Shown: positions 53,446 through 62,720 of the stretch, piece after piece
How positions within the stretch are numbered: position 1 is the stretch's first letter
Layout of the letters: each line of letters opens with the position of its first letter
Translations under genes and position numbers: made by a program
The notes under the pieces: model-generated
The model's input: only the letters and a program-made list of their open reading frames with translations
Told to the model about the DNA's origin: nothing
The model's database searches: none
NCBI RefSeq assembly: GCF_900177665.1
Contig: NZ_FXAW01000002.1
Location: 310,001-374,000, forward strand
From: Marivirga sericea
Lineage (GTDB): Bacteria > Bacteroidota > Bacteroidia > Cytophagales > Cyclobacteriaceae
Reading direction: 5' to 3'
Length of the DNA: 64,000 nucleotides

Positions 53446-54744
53446 TTATTCGTAGGTAATGGTATAGCCTCTAATTCCATGCTCATGGCTATCCAATCCT
53501 TGTTCTTCATGTTTTCTGGACACTCTCAATCCAATGGTCTTTTTCAATAATAAGAACAAGATTAAAGCCGAACCAAAAGCTGCTGCGCCACAGACTGCTA
53601 CTCCGATTAATTGATTCAGAAATTGGTCCCAGCCTGCTTTTTCGCCAAAAAATCCGACAGCTAGGGTTCCAAAAATCCCACAAGTTAAGTGAACAGAAAC
53701 TGCGCCTACTGCATCGTCTAATTTCAATTTATCTAATCCGATGGCGGAAAGCACCACTAAATTACCAGCTATAAATCCGATTAGAAGGGATAAGCCGGGT
53801 GTCATGAGGTCTGCACCTGCAGTAATTCCGACTAAGCCTGCTAAAGTCCCGTTCAGCACCATTCCCAGATCTAATCGCTTGAATGTGAAATAGCCCATTA
53901 CAAAACCACCTAATGCACCAGCTGCTGCTGCAAGAGAGGTATTCATAATCACTAAGGAAGTTGCTCTAGGCTCTGCTGAAAGTACTGACCCTCCATTAAA
54001 CCCAAACCAACCAAACCAAAGCAAGAACACTCCGATTGTTGCTAAAGGAACACTTGATCCTTCTTTATCGATCACTTTTCCATTCACATATTTTCCAATT
54101 CTAGGACCTAATACAATGATACCTGCAAGAGCTCCCCAGCCTCCTACTGAATGAACCATGGTAGAGCCTGCAAAATCATAAAAGCCCATTGCGGCTAAAG
54201 CACCGCCTCCCCATTGCCAACTTCCGATGGCAGGATATACGAAACCAACGAAAACAATGGTAAATATGAAATATGCAGAAATCTTTATTCGCTCAGCAAC
54301 AGCACCAGAAACAATGGTTGCAGCTGTAGCAGCAAACATGGCCTGAAAAAGAAAGTCAGTCCAGTATGTGTAATTTTGATTGTAATTAAGACCAGCGAAA
54401 TCATCCAAGAAAAAACCGTTGAAATCAAACCAGCCTGGTCCATTTGCAAATTCAGGATACATGAGATTAAATCCAATAATGGTATAGGAAACTAAACCTA
54501 TTGCAGGGGTTAGTGTATTCTTGAAAAGAATGTTTACTGTATTTTTAGATTGTGTGAAACCCGCTTCCACGCAAGCAAACCCTAAATGCATAATGAAAAC
54601 CAATGCAATACAGAGCATCATCCATAAATTATTTACTGTAAGGATTTCTATATTGATTTCTGATGCTATGGCAGTATTTTCAAGATTTGATGCCAGTAGG
54701 GGTTTAATTAATCCCTGAAATGACTGTAGAAATGATAATTCCAT
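53446..54744 (-). CDS. amt: Ammonium transporter (Amt family)
   Basis: A 432-residue membrane protein with about 11 helices after an extracytoplasmic N-terminus. G-F-A-C-V-E-A-G-F-T-Q-S (about 55-66), D-F-A-G-S-T-M-V-H-S-V-G-G-W (about 190-203, with the pore His), G-V-F-L-L-W-F-G-W-F-G-F-N-G-G-S (about 235-250) and the late D-A-V-G-A-V-S-V-H (second pore His, about 351) define the family. It conducts ammonium/ammonia for nitrogen supply. No glnK/PII gene is adjacent, unlike in many proteobacteria. Confidence 0.95.
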   Translation of the reverse strand: MELSFLQSFQGLIKPLLASNLENTAIASEINIEILTVNNLWMMLCIALVFIMHLGFACVEAGFTQSKNTVNILFKNTLTPAIGLVSYTIIGFNLMYPEFANGPGWFDFNGFFLDDFAGLNYNQNYTYWTDFLFQAMFAATAATIVSGAVAERIKISAYFIFTIVFVGFVYPAIGSWQWGGGALAAMGFYDFAGSTMVHSVGGWGALAGIIVLGPRIGKYVNGKVIDKEGSSVPLATIGVFLLWFGWFGFNGGSVLSAEPRATSLVIMNTSLAAAAGALGGFVMGYFTFKRLDLGMVLNGTLAGLVGITAGADLMTPGLSLLIGFIAGNLVVLSAIGLDKLKLDDAVGAVSVHLTCGIFGTLAVGFFGEKAGWDQFLNQLIGVAVCGAAAFGSALILFLLLKKTIGLRVSRKHEEQGLDSHEHGIRGYTITYE

Positions 54745-54925
54745 AAAAATAGGTTTGATTTATCATCAAATTTATGAAAATATACAGATATGAAAATATA
54801 ATTGGTTAAAAAGTTAACCTGATTTATTAAATATGATGTTAAATAATAAATTTCAGGCCTTTTTATAGGGAAGATAGTGTTGTTTTGCAAAATTGGATGG
54901 ACATTAGGGGTAAATTTTCAGCTTA

Positions 54926-55726
54926 TTAGAGCTTTTTTGCCTTTTCCCAATAAATATCCATTTCTTCCAAACTCATTTCTGAAATTTGCTTGCCATCTTT
55001 CTTGCTTTCGGCTTCTAAATAATTGAACCGTGTAATGAATTTTCTATTGGTTTTCTCAAGGGCTTCTTCTGGATTTATACCTGCGAATCGTGCATAGTTA
55101 ATGAGGCTAAACATTAAGTCTCCAAACTCTTCAGTGGCTTTTTCTTGATCACCAGATTCTTCTTCTTGTTTAAATTCTTGCATTTCTTCCTCTACCTTTC
55201 CCCAAACCTGCTCCTTTTTATCCCAGTCAAAGCCTACACCTCGTGCTTTTTCTTGAATTCGGATAGACTTTATTAAAGCAGGCAAGGATTTTGGAACTCC
55301 GCCTAAAACTGATTTATTCCCTTTTTCTTTCAGTTTAATTTTTTCCCAGTTTTCTTTTACCGCTTGCTCGTCATTAGCTTCTACATCTGCATAAATATGA
55401 GGATGACGGTTTATTAGTTTATCGCAAATTCCGTTTAGAACGTCAGCCATGTCAAAAGCTTTTTGCTCATCCGCCATTCTAGCGTAGAATACCATATGAA
55501 GCATAATATCGCCCAGCTCTTTTCTGATTTCTTCTAAATCATGATCTAAAATTGCATCGGATAATTCGAAGGTTTCTTCTATGGTTAAATGACGGATACT
55601 TTCAATGGTTTGCTTCTTATCCCAAGGGCAAAGGTTTCTGAGCTGATCCATTATGGTTAACAGTCTGTCAAAAGCTTGCAGTTTTACTTCTCTTCTTGCG
55701 TCAGGGTATTTTTGTACTTCCTTCAT
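54926..55726 (-). CDS. mazG: Nucleoside triphosphate pyrophosphohydrolase MazG
   Basis: A 266-residue all-alpha NTP pyrophosphatase. Two MazG repeats are seen: the first has C-P-W-D-K-K-Q-T-I-E-S-I (about 33-44), then E-E-T-F-E-L-S-D-A-I (about 50-59) and the metal-binding E-L-G-D-I-M-L-H. The second has E-E-M-Q-E-F-K-Q and E-F-G-D-L-M-F-S-L-I-N. It hydrolyses abnormal or excess NTPs to NMP and PPi. Size and motifs match E. coli MazG (263 residues). Confidence 0.95.
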   Translation of the reverse strand: MKEVQKYPDARREVKLQAFDRLLTIMDQLRNLCPWDKKQTIESIRHLTIEETFELSDAILDHDLEEIRKELGDIMLHMVFYARMADEQKAFDMADVLNGICDKLINRHPHIYADVEANDEQAVKENWEKIKLKEKGNKSVLGGVPKSLPALIKSIRIQEKARGVGFDWDKKEQVWGKVEEEMQEFKQEEESGDQEKATEEFGDLMFSLINYARFAGINPEEALEKTNRKFITRFNYLEAESKKDGKQISEMSLEEMDIYWEKAKKL

Positions 55727-55855
55727 TTGTTTTTATAGCTATTAGGGAAAAGTGCAATTTAAGAAACTTTGCTTTCTTAGTAGGCGTTATGAAATTAGAA
55801 TGTTAAATTTGCGGATCGATCAACAGGATGAATTAAAGTCCTAAACATTAATATT

Positions 55856-56077
55856 ATGACTACTTTTTTATTAGCAATTGGATTAATAGGTGCGTTTTTT
55901 ATTTTAATGTCAGTAAGGCTGATTTTTATAAAAAATGGTGAGTTTAAAGGTACATGTGCATCGCAGAGCCCTTTTCTGAATAAGGATGGTGAAGCTTGTA
56001 GCTTCTGTGGGAAGCAACCTGGTGAGCAATGTGCAAACCCTGATTCAGAAGTGAATAAAGTGTTGAATAAATTCTAA
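55856..56077 (+). CDS. NqrM-like small membrane cysteine protein
   Basis: A 73-residue protein with one N-terminal helix (about 3-25) and a short exposed tail carrying K-G-T-C-A-S, then C-S-F-C-G-K and E-Q-C. The single helix followed by K-G-x-C and clustered Cys resembles NqrM (DUF539), which helps deliver iron or assemble the Fe centre of Na+-NQR. The C-terminal Cys spacing differs from classical NqrM, so I call it a relative only. It stands alone, with its own terminator. Confidence 0.6.
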   Translation: MTTFLLAIGLIGAFFILMSVRLIFIKNGEFKGTCASQSPFLNKDGEACSFCGKQPGEQCANPDSEVNKVLNKF

Positions 56078-56098
56078 TTAAGTAATAGATAGATTTAT

Positions 56099-56134
56099 AA
56101 AAGCACAGCAAAAGCAACTTGCTGTGCTTTTTTT
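56099..56134 (+). terminator. Terminator after the NqrM-like gene
   Basis: AAAAGCACAGCAA / TTGCTGTGCTTTT stem of about 13 pairs with a 7-base loop and a T tract. Confidence 0.85.
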
Positions 56135-56238
56135 ATGTCTAATGGTTTGAGTTATCGGTACAGGAACAAAATACTTTACCCCCTATGCAACCAATTAAAT
56201 TTATATGCATCTTTACTAAGAAACTAACCCATACACAC

Positions 56239-56973
56239 ATGAAAAATTTAGTACTAGTATTTGTCCTTGCTCTTTTTGCATGTCAGGCGCAATCTCAAGA
56301 ATCTGAAACACGTTCATTATCTGATTTTACTTCGGTATCTTCCTCTCAAAGCATCAGAGTTATTTTGAAAAAGGGAAGTGATGCAAAAGTAGATGTTAGC
56401 ACTACTGGTGAATTAGAAGATGTTATCACTGAAGTAAAAGGTGGTGATTTGAAAATTGAAATGGAATCAAATAAAATTTTCCGAAATGTTGAGGTCGAGG
56501 TAATAGTCTATTTCCAAGAACTTGAAAGCTTGAAAGCTAGTAGTTCTTCAAGGATGATGTCAGAAGATTTGATTGAAGCAAGTAATCTAGATATAAAAGG
56601 TTCGAGCTCCGCTAGAATGGATTTAAATGTGAAAGCAACTAATATAGAAGTATCCGGATCAAGCTCCGCTAGAATCTCTTTACAAGCTGAAGCTAAAAAT
56701 ATCGAATCGCAAGTTAGCAGTTCTTGTCGATTTAGCTTATCTGGAAATGCTGAGAATATGGAGGCACAAGTGAGCAGCTCGGGAAGAATTGATGCTTCTG
56801 AATTTACTTGCGATAATGCTGATTTAGCGGCCAGTTCATCCGGTAGAATCGAATTAAATGTAGAAGAGAAATTAATTGCTAAGGCCTCTTCGTCAGGAAG
56901 AATTTCTTATGGTGGTAAGCCTTCTATTGTTGATGCTGATTCCGGCTCAGGTGGACGAGTCTCTAAAATGTAA
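56239..56973 (+). CDS. GIN-domain (DUF2807) lipoprotein
   Basis: About 244 residues from the ATG at 56239. The frame extends 18 codons upstream but the signal peptide begins at this ATG. A lipobox L-F-A-C (Cys about 15) is followed by a head-GIN/DUF2807 beta-solenoid. A Ser-Ser-Ser-x-Arg motif recurs about every 19-22 residues (S-S-S-S-R, S-S-S-A-R, S-S-S-C-R, S-S-S-G-R), one per coil. Such proteins are envelope-exposed in Bacteroidota with unknown function. Confidence 0.85.
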   Translation: MKNLVLVFVLALFACQAQSQESETRSLSDFTSVSSSQSIRVILKKGSDAKVDVSTTGELEDVITEVKGGDLKIEMESNKIFRNVEVEVIVYFQELESLKASSSSRMMSEDLIEASNLDIKGSSSARMDLNVKATNIEVSGSSSARISLQAEAKNIESQVSSSCRFSLSGNAENMEAQVSSSGRIDASEFTCDNADLAASSSGRIELNVEEKLIAKASSSGRISYGGKPSIVDADSGSGGRVSKM

Positions 56974-56990
56974 TTTTATATGATTGGAGT

Positions 56991-57029
56991 AAAAAAGGCT
57001 GCCTAAAATCAAATTAGACAGCCTTTTTT
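56991..57029. terminator. Bidirectional terminator between GIN-domain gene and ppa
   Basis: AAAAAAGGCTG(C)CTAA / TTAGACAGCCTTTTTT stem of about 14 pairs, with A and T tracts on opposite sides, between convergent genes. Confidence 0.85.
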
Positions 57030-57047
57030 CTTTTGCTAGAATATATA

Positions 57048-57593
57048 CTATTTCTTGAAAGTTTCATCATATAGCTTAATACTGTCATTAATGACATTCA
57101 TAGCTTCCTTTTTATCAAAGAAATCTTCTACCACTACTTTCTTGTTTTCTAACTGCTTGTAATCTTCAAAGAATCTTTGCATTTCCTTGGAAGTATGCGG
57201 AGGTAAGTCATTAATGTCATTCATATGATTTACTGACATGTCATTAGCGGCAACTGCAATGATTTTATCATCTGCTTCCCCCTGATCCATCATTTTCATA
57301 ACACCTAATACTTTTGCTTTTACCATGCAGAGAGGAGGTAATTCAATCGAAGTAATCACCATTATGTCCAAGGGATCTTTATCATCACAGTAAGTTTGCG
57401 GAATAAAGCCATAATTTGCTGGGTAATGAACAGAACTAAATAGCACTCTGTCCAACATTAAATAACCTGTTTCTTTGTCCAACTCAAATTTACCCTTGCT
57501 ACCTTTAGAAATTTCAATCACAGCATTTACATACTCAGGCACCTCATCTCCGTAATGGATATCGTGCCAAGGGTTTCTTTTCTTATCTATCAT
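57048..57593 (-). CDS. ppa: Inorganic pyrophosphatase, family I
   Basis: About 181 residues from the ATG at 57591-57593; the 17 codons upstream in the same frame are unlikely to be translated because the conserved part begins [19 protein letters not shown] (about 25-37), [12 protein letters not shown] (about 56-67) and the metal-binding D-D-K-D-P-L-D-I-M (about 70-78) are the family I active site. It splits PPi to drive biosynthesis and needs Mg2+. Family I has about 175-180 residues in bacteria, supporting this start. Confidence 0.95.
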   Translation of the reverse strand: MIDKKRNPWHDIHYGDEVPEYVNAVIEISKGSKGKFELDKETGYLMLDRVLFSSVHYPANYGFIPQTYCDDKDPLDIMVITSIELPPLCMVKAKVLGVMKMMDQGEADDKIIAVAANDMSVNHMNDINDLPPHTSKEMQRFFEDYKQLENKKVVVEDFFDKKEAMNVINDSIKLYDETFKK

Positions 57594-57616
57594 CTTTAAT
57601 TTGTAAAATATTTTTA

Positions 57617-57624
57617 CAAAAATA
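57617..57624 (-). promoter_or_regulatory. -7 promoter element of ppa
   Basis: On the minus strand TATTTTTG, a perfect TAnnTTTG box, 23 bases upstream of the chosen ppa start. No clear -33 TTTG. Confidence 0.45.
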
Positions 57625-57670
57625 AGGGATGAAGCTGAGAGCACCTACTTATAGTGTTATTAGATTGTTA

Positions 57671-57678
57671 TAACTTTG
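57671..57678 (+). promoter_or_regulatory. -7 promoter element of the mscS gene
   Basis: TAACTTTG, a perfect TAnnTTTG box, only four bases ahead of the ATG at 57683. If real, the transcript would be leaderless or nearly so. No clear -33 box. Confidence 0.4.
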
Positions 57679-57682
57679 TCAT

Positions 57683-58582
57683 ATGAATAAAGCGAAGAAA
57701 AAATCCATTACCCCCACCATAAATTTAGAGCGAAAGAAAAGAATCTGGTTTGTCGTAAAAGCTTTGATTTTTATTGCTGCGCTTTTTGCTATCGATACCT
57801 ACAAATCACAGCTAGTGGATATTGGCATTCCAGAGCATTATATCAAAGCGCTGAGGCTTTATTTATATGCCGACTTGTGGATTTCATTTATAAGGTTGGC
57901 GGTGGTTCTTTATTACCAGCAAAAGCATAAATTATCGAAGGGTGTTAAAAGTAATTTTATTTTAGGGATTAATCACATTGCGAATATCCTGCACACATTT
58001 GTTCTAATTGGCGCAATTCTTCTCTTATTTAATATTGATCCCATCAATCTAATCACCTCTCTAAGTATAGTGGCAGCAGCTATTGCCATACTTTCGAAAG
58101 ATTATATAGCCAATATGATCAATGGAATGTTAATTATGTTCTCAGAAGAAGTGATGATAGGGGATGAAATAAAAATTGGTGAGGTAAAGGGGAAAGTTGC
58201 TGATATAACCTTAGTGAATATGCATATTGTGAATGATGATGAAGATCTGATCTACATTCCGAATTCTATGGTATTCACCTCGCAGATTTTCAATTATACC
58301 AAGAGAGCAATTCGAAAAGTAAGTTTTGATTTTGATTTAAAAAATGAACTTGCATCTGATGTTTCCTCAGTTGAGAAGCATATTGTTGACGTATTAGGAG
58401 AATATCATCAGTATATAAATAGTGAAAGTTACGTACTGCGCATAATTAAAATTAATGAAAATTTTACTTCTCTAAAATTCCAATTTGTATTGCACCGACA
58501 TTCGGAAGTTCGTGAAAAGGATATAAGGAAAGCAGCATTAAGGGAAGTTTTGAAGTATATAGGAGAAGCTAATAGAAAATAG
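57683..58582 (+). CDS. Small mechanosensitive ion channel (MscS family)
   Basis: A 299-residue protein. Helices lie at about 23-41, 53-75, 97-117 and the pore-lining region 120-155 (S-I-V-A-A-A-I-A-I-L-S-K-D-Y-I-A-N), whose Ala/Ile pattern matches MscS TM3. A beta domain (about 157-205) has G-D-E-I-K-I-G-E-V-K-G-K-V and Y-I-P-N-S-M-V, and a C-terminal alpha/beta cap follows. It should act as an emergency valve for osmotic shock. Confidence 0.92.
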   Translation: MNKAKKKSITPTINLERKKRIWFVVKALIFIAALFAIDTYKSQLVDIGIPEHYIKALRLYLYADLWISFIRLAVVLYYQQKHKLSKGVKSNFILGINHIANILHTFVLIGAILLLFNIDPINLITSLSIVAAAIAILSKDYIANMINGMLIMFSEEVMIGDEIKIGEVKGKVADITLVNMHIVNDDEDLIYIPNSMVFTSQIFNYTKRAIRKVSFDFDLKNELASDVSSVEKHIVDVLGEYHQYINSESYVLRIIKINENFTSLKFQFVLHRHSEVREKDIRKAALREVLKYIGEANRK

Positions 58583-58613
58583 GTAGCTTATCCAGCTGAA
58601 AAAAATGAAACAC

Positions 58614-58642
58614 TTGCGATTGCGATCAGTTTTGTATCTTTA
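58614..58642 (+). promoter_or_regulatory. Promoter of the beta-propeller lipoprotein gene
   Basis: TTG at 58614-58616, an 18-base spacer and TATCTTTA at 58635-58642 (seven of eight positions of TAnnTTTG), 24 bases before the ATG. Confidence 0.5.
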
Positions 58643-58666
58643 TATAAACCAACACAAAAAAAGACT

Positions 58667-59548
58667 ATGAAAAGTACAGTATTCGTATTAGGTCTTGCAT
58701 TGCTAATATTTGCATGCCAGCCCGCTAAAAAAGAGAATCAAGAAGAAGAAACACAAGAAAAGGAGGTAGTGGAAAAATCAGCCGATCCAAAATTGGTCAA
58801 ATTGTGGGAAACGGATAGCATAATGACTACCTGTGAGTCAGTTTTATTTGATGGTGAAGGAAGTCGATTATTTGTTTCTAATATCAACGGACAGCCATTG
58901 GATAAAAATGGTGAAGGATTTATTTCTATTCTAAATCTAGATGGAAGTGTTCAAGATTTGAAATGGGCTACTGGATTGAATGCTCCTAAAGGGATGGGCA
59001 TCTTTGATGGTCATCTATATGTGACGGATATCGATAGAGTAGTTGCTATTGATTTGGAAACTGGTGAAGTAGCTAAAGAATTCACTCCAGAGAAAGCAGA
59101 GTTCTTAAATGACATCACTTCCTCATCAACAGCAGTTTATATTTCTGATATGGGCTTAGGATTAATTCATAAAATTGAAAACGGAGAACTATCAACCATA
59201 GCTGAAGGGGTTGAAGGTGTAAATGGCTTATTAAGCAAAGGAGATCATTTAATGACGTTGGACAAAAAGGGATTGAGGGCTTATGATTTAAGCAAAAATA
59301 AATTCTCTATGGTGAATGATTCCGTAACAGGTGGAGACGGTTTAACCATGCTAAATGATGAAACTTATATTGCCAGCAGATGGCAGGGTGAAATTTATCA
59401 TGTGGCTGGTAATAAAGCTACTTTGTTATTAGACACTAAAGCAGAAGAATCTCAAACTGCCGATATCGGTTTAAATGCTGAGAAGATGATCGTTTACGTG
59501 CCTACTTTTTTTAAGAATAAGGTGGTAGCTTATCAGTTGGAGAAATAA
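58667..59548 (+). CDS. SMP-30/gluconolactonase-like beta-propeller lipoprotein
   Basis: A 293-residue lipoprotein: signal ending L-L-I-F-A-C (Cys 17), a Lys/Glu-rich linker (about 20-45), then a six-bladed propeller with C-E-S-V-L-F-D-G-E (about 62-70), N-A-P-K-G-M-G (about 107-113), F-L-N-D-I-T-S (about 145-151) and V-N-G-L (about 183-186). The E, N-D and D positions that bind calcium in SMP-30 proteins have likely counterparts. Sugar-lactone hydrolysis is possible but not proven; many such lipoproteins only bind ligands. Confidence 0.75.
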   Translation: MKSTVFVLGLALLIFACQPAKKENQEEETQEKEVVEKSADPKLVKLWETDSIMTTCESVLFDGEGSRLFVSNINGQPLDKNGEGFISILNLDGSVQDLKWATGLNAPKGMGIFDGHLYVTDIDRVVAIDLETGEVAKEFTPEKAEFLNDITSSSTAVYISDMGLGLIHKIENGELSTIAEGVEGVNGLLSKGDHLMTLDKKGLRAYDLSKNKFSMVNDSVTGGDGLTMLNDETYIASRWQGEIYHVAGNKATLLLDTKAEESQTADIGLNAEKMIVYVPTFFKNKVVAYQLEK

Positions 59549-59570
59549 TAAAGAGATAGTGTATTTCAAT

Positions 59571-59608
59571 AAAAACCCGCAAGATCCAGATTGGCCTTGC
59601 GGGTTTTT
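59571..59608 (+). terminator. Terminator after the beta-propeller gene
   Basis: AAAAACCCGCAAG...CTTGCGGGTTTTT stem of 11 or more pairs with a T tract. Confidence 0.85.
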
Positions 59609-59623
59609 GTTTTATCTTAATGA

Positions 59624-59657
59624 AAAAAAGCTTCCGAGTTGCCTCAGAAGCTTTTTT
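59624..59657 (-). terminator. Terminator of the TonB receptor gene
   Basis: AAAAAAGCTTC ... GAAGCTTTTTT stem with a 12-base loop, 25 bases past the receptor stop on the minus strand, T-rich at its minus-strand 3' side. Confidence 0.75.
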
Positions 59658-59681
59658 ATAATTAAATAAGTCAACCTAAAC

Positions 59682-62543
59682 TTAAAATCTTCTTGAATAT
59701 TTAATCCGGAAAGATCTGCCAGGGTTTCTGCTGAATTCAATTTGATCTTCAGCATTGAAGGAACTAAAAACTCTTTCCTGAACGTCTCCTAAAATATTAT
59801 CTACCCTAACTCCAATTTTGTTCTTACCATCGATACCAAAGGCTTTACTTACATTGAAGTTCAAGCTATGGAATGGAACTGTATAGGTACTTGGCGTTCT
59901 GTTAACGCCAACGATTGCTAGAGTAGGTCCCTGCACATTATATGCTAAACTTGATTCAAAACCAGACTCAAAATCTACATAATCTATTCCTACATTGGCA
60001 ATATAAGGAGGTTGTCCCAAGAAATCTCTTCTATCAGAATATTCTTCTCCAGTTCTTAAACCATTTTTGGTGCCTTCTGCCTCCGTTTCGTTCCTTTCGA
60101 TAAATGAATTTGCATAAGTAAAATTACCTTTGAATAAGAAATTTTGTAAAGCTGGTGTAATAAAAGCTAAGTTCTTTCTTAGTTCAAATTCTGCACCCAT
60201 TATTTGACCATCACCTACATTTTGAGGTCTGACGTTGTCAGATTGAATATCGTCTCTAACCAGTTCAATAGGATTCACAAATCTCTTATAGAATACCCCT
60301 ACTGAAACGGTTTGCCCTCTACTCATAAACATTTCGTATCTCAAGTCTAAATTATCAATATCTGTTTCGATAAGGTCTATATTACCTATGAAAGTTAAAC
60401 CTGTTAATACATCAGGAATTTCTAAAGTAGATTTTTCTTTAAATGATGGTCTTGCTACTGTTTTGGAATATGACGCTCTTAAATTTGTATTTTCGAATGG
60501 TGAGTAAGTCAAGTTTAAAGATGGAAAAAGCTTCAATGATGATAAAACGTTCTCGTCTTCAAAAACTCTTGAGCCATTTTGGTTTTGACCAGTAAAGAAC
60601 TGATCGTATTTCTCTGATCTAACTCCGACTATCGCTTTAATCTCATCAGTAAAAACTAGTTCGCTGCTCACATATGCACCAATAATATTAATACTTCCGT
60701 TGAATGCATTACTCGGTGTAAATCTCGTTCCAACATAGGTGCCAAATCGAGAGTCATCTATTCCTTCTTCTTCACCAATTATATTCCCAGGTAAAAATAT
60801 TCTGTCTGCATCTCCATCAAGTTCCAGTAGGTTTTGGCTACCAAAGAAATCAACGCCAAAATCTTGAATTTCGTAATCTCTTTGTTTAAAGTCTTCACTA
60901 AAACCAAAATTGAATTTAGATTCATTACCATTGATATCGAAACCTTTTTTGAAATCGACTCTTCCACTGTAGTTTTGCTCATCAAGTAAACGCCAGATTC
61001 TTTGTGATTCTCCACCTTCTTGTGATTGGATAGCTAGGTTTCCTTCATCATCAGCTACTGTGAAAGGAGTGATTCTTACGTCTTTGTCTTCAACAGTTGA
61101 AAAAGTAGAAGCTAAAATCCAATCGATTTCGAAATTTCCTCTGTTAAAGCTATGAGTACCGTTTAAGGTCGCATTATTCATGATCCTCTCTGTATACTCT
61201 AAGTTGTCTAAAAAGGCAGTATATGAATTTGTTAAAGAAGCTGTCCTTGTCCTTTGCCCCGCTCTTGAAATACCGTTTTGTATTCTTAATACTTTAAGAG
61301 AGTATTTTGAGGCATCAGTTTTTAATGATAAGCCTGCCAAACCGCTTAATCTTGTATCTCTTGCGCTCAAAGGCCCCTCGTAAATATTATCCGATATCAA
61401 TTCAAACTCATCTGCATCTTGAGGTCTTAAGTAATATCCGTCAATCGCATTTTGATAGTGACTTGTACTTTTATTGTAATTTATAGCTACATTATAGCCT
61501 AATTTATAGGTGTTGATGTCAAATTGATTCCCCCTTGAGTATGAAGCACTCATATCGGGTAGATTGTTACCATAGACATCTGCAGCCATGTTTGAATCGA
61601 ATCTTCTGGTTACGTCACTTAAAAAGCGGATACTTTGTTCATCAGTCGGAATTGTACTTTGCAATTTCCCACCATCTAATTTAGCATTATAAGGTAGATC
61701 CCTTGTTCCGTCATCAATTCCTAAAAAATCTAAACCTCCACCTTGATAACTTCTAAAGTCTGATTGAAAATGCATTGAAGGATTATAGGTAGTACTAAAT
61801 GAAAAACTAGAAGTCTTTTCTGATGGGAAATCTTTTAATTCTATATCAACTGTTCCTCCAACGAAATCAGCGTTTAATTCCGGAGTAAATGACTTATAGA
61901 CAATTATATTATTAATTAAGCTAGTAGGAAAAATATCCATTTGAACAGCATTTTTATCAGGATCAAGTCCTGGTATATTCATTCTGTTTAAAGTGGTCTT
62001 AGTATATCTGTCCCCTAAACCTCTAACAAAAACATATTGTCCATCTTGGATAGATACTCCAGAAACACGTTTTACAGCTGTGGCAGCGTGGGAGTCACCG
62101 ATTAATTTGAATGTTTCAGAAGATATGCCGTCCATGATATTTGCGGATTTCTTTTTAACAGTTAGTAATGCAGCCTCAGTTTCTCTTATGGCTTTAGCCT
62201 TTACTACAACTTCTTGCATTTGTTCGACAGATTCACCTAATCTAATCGTTCCTAATGCAGTAACTTCATCAGGTTTTACTTCGATACCTTTGATTATTTT
62301 TGTCTCAAATGAAATAAAAGAAATTTTAAGATCGTAGGTTCCTGGATCTGCATTAAAGGAGAAAGCTCCCTCAAGATCTGTAGCTGCACCATTGGCCGTT
62401 CCATCAATAACCACGGAAACGCCAATCATTTCTTCACCTGTTTTGTTATCAATAACCTTACCTCTGATCGTTCCTTTTTGAGCCATCAGCAAGCTTGAGA
62501 CAAATACAAGTGCGATAGTAAAAACTCCTAGTTTGATATTCAT
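59682..62543 (-). CDS. TonB-dependent outer-membrane receptor with regulatory-like N-domain
   Basis: A 953-residue receptor. After the signal peptide (ending L-L-M-A-Q, about 1-21) comes a carboxypeptidase-regulatory-like beta domain (about 23-105: G-T-I-R-G-K-V-I-D, G-A-F-S-F-N-A-D-P-G-T-Y-D-L). A plug (about 120-245) contains V-F-V-R-G-L-G-D-R-Y and G-G-T-V-D-I-E, then a 22-strand barrel ending R-I-K-Y-S-R-R-F. There is no SusD partner, so it is not a typical SusC polysaccharide receptor; a metal-complex or peptide ligand is possible. Gene order suggests co-function with the secreted protein encoded upstream. Confidence 0.9.
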   Translation of the reverse strand: MNIKLGVFTIALVFVSSLLMAQKGTIRGKVIDNKTGEEMIGVSVVIDGTANGAATDLEGAFSFNADPGTYDLKISFISFETKIIKGIEVKPDEVTALGTIRLGESVEQMQEVVVKAKAIRETEAALLTVKKKSANIMDGISSETFKLIGDSHAATAVKRVSGVSIQDGQYVFVRGLGDRYTKTTLNRMNIPGLDPDKNAVQMDIFPTSLINNIIVYKSFTPELNADFVGGTVDIELKDFPSEKTSSFSFSTTYNPSMHFQSDFRSYQGGGLDFLGIDDGTRDLPYNAKLDGGKLQSTIPTDEQSIRFLSDVTRRFDSNMAADVYGNNLPDMSASYSRGNQFDINTYKLGYNVAINYNKSTSHYQNAIDGYYLRPQDADEFELISDNIYEGPLSARDTRLSGLAGLSLKTDASKYSLKVLRIQNGISRAGQRTRTASLTNSYTAFLDNLEYTERIMNNATLNGTHSFNRGNFEIDWILASTFSTVEDKDVRITPFTVADDEGNLAIQSQEGGESQRIWRLLDEQNYSGRVDFKKGFDINGNESKFNFGFSEDFKQRDYEIQDFGVDFFGSQNLLELDGDADRIFLPGNIIGEEEGIDDSRFGTYVGTRFTPSNAFNGSINIIGAYVSSELVFTDEIKAIVGVRSEKYDQFFTGQNQNGSRVFEDENVLSSLKLFPSLNLTYSPFENTNLRASYSKTVARPSFKEKSTLEIPDVLTGLTFIGNIDLIETDIDNLDLRYEMFMSRGQTVSVGVFYKRFVNPIELVRDDIQSDNVRPQNVGDGQIMGAEFELRKNLAFITPALQNFLFKGNFTYANSFIERNETEAEGTKNGLRTGEEYSDRRDFLGQPPYIANVGIDYVDFESGFESSLAYNVQGPTLAIVGVNRTPSTYTVPFHSLNFNVSKAFGIDGKNKIGVRVDNILGDVQERVFSSFNAEDQIEFSRNPGRSFRIKYSRRF

Positions 62544-62662
62544 GATTTACTCTTATTAAATTTATAATGCAAAAGTAGCTAGAATTAAACTAGAGTAGTT
62601 TACCAGATAATTGTCTGTATGTTAATAATTTGTTAACCGAAATATTCTGTTAATATAGATAC

Positions 62663-62696
62663 AAAAAAAAATAGCCCTCAATTCTGAGAGCTATTT
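62663..62696 (-). terminator. Terminator of the secreted Asp-rich protein gene
   Basis: On the minus strand AAATAGCTCTCA-GAAT-TGAGGGCTATTT followed by T8, 25 bases after the stop. Strong rho-independent form. Confidence 0.85.
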
Positions 62697-62720
62697 CCTT
62701 TATTAATATGATTTTCTTGC

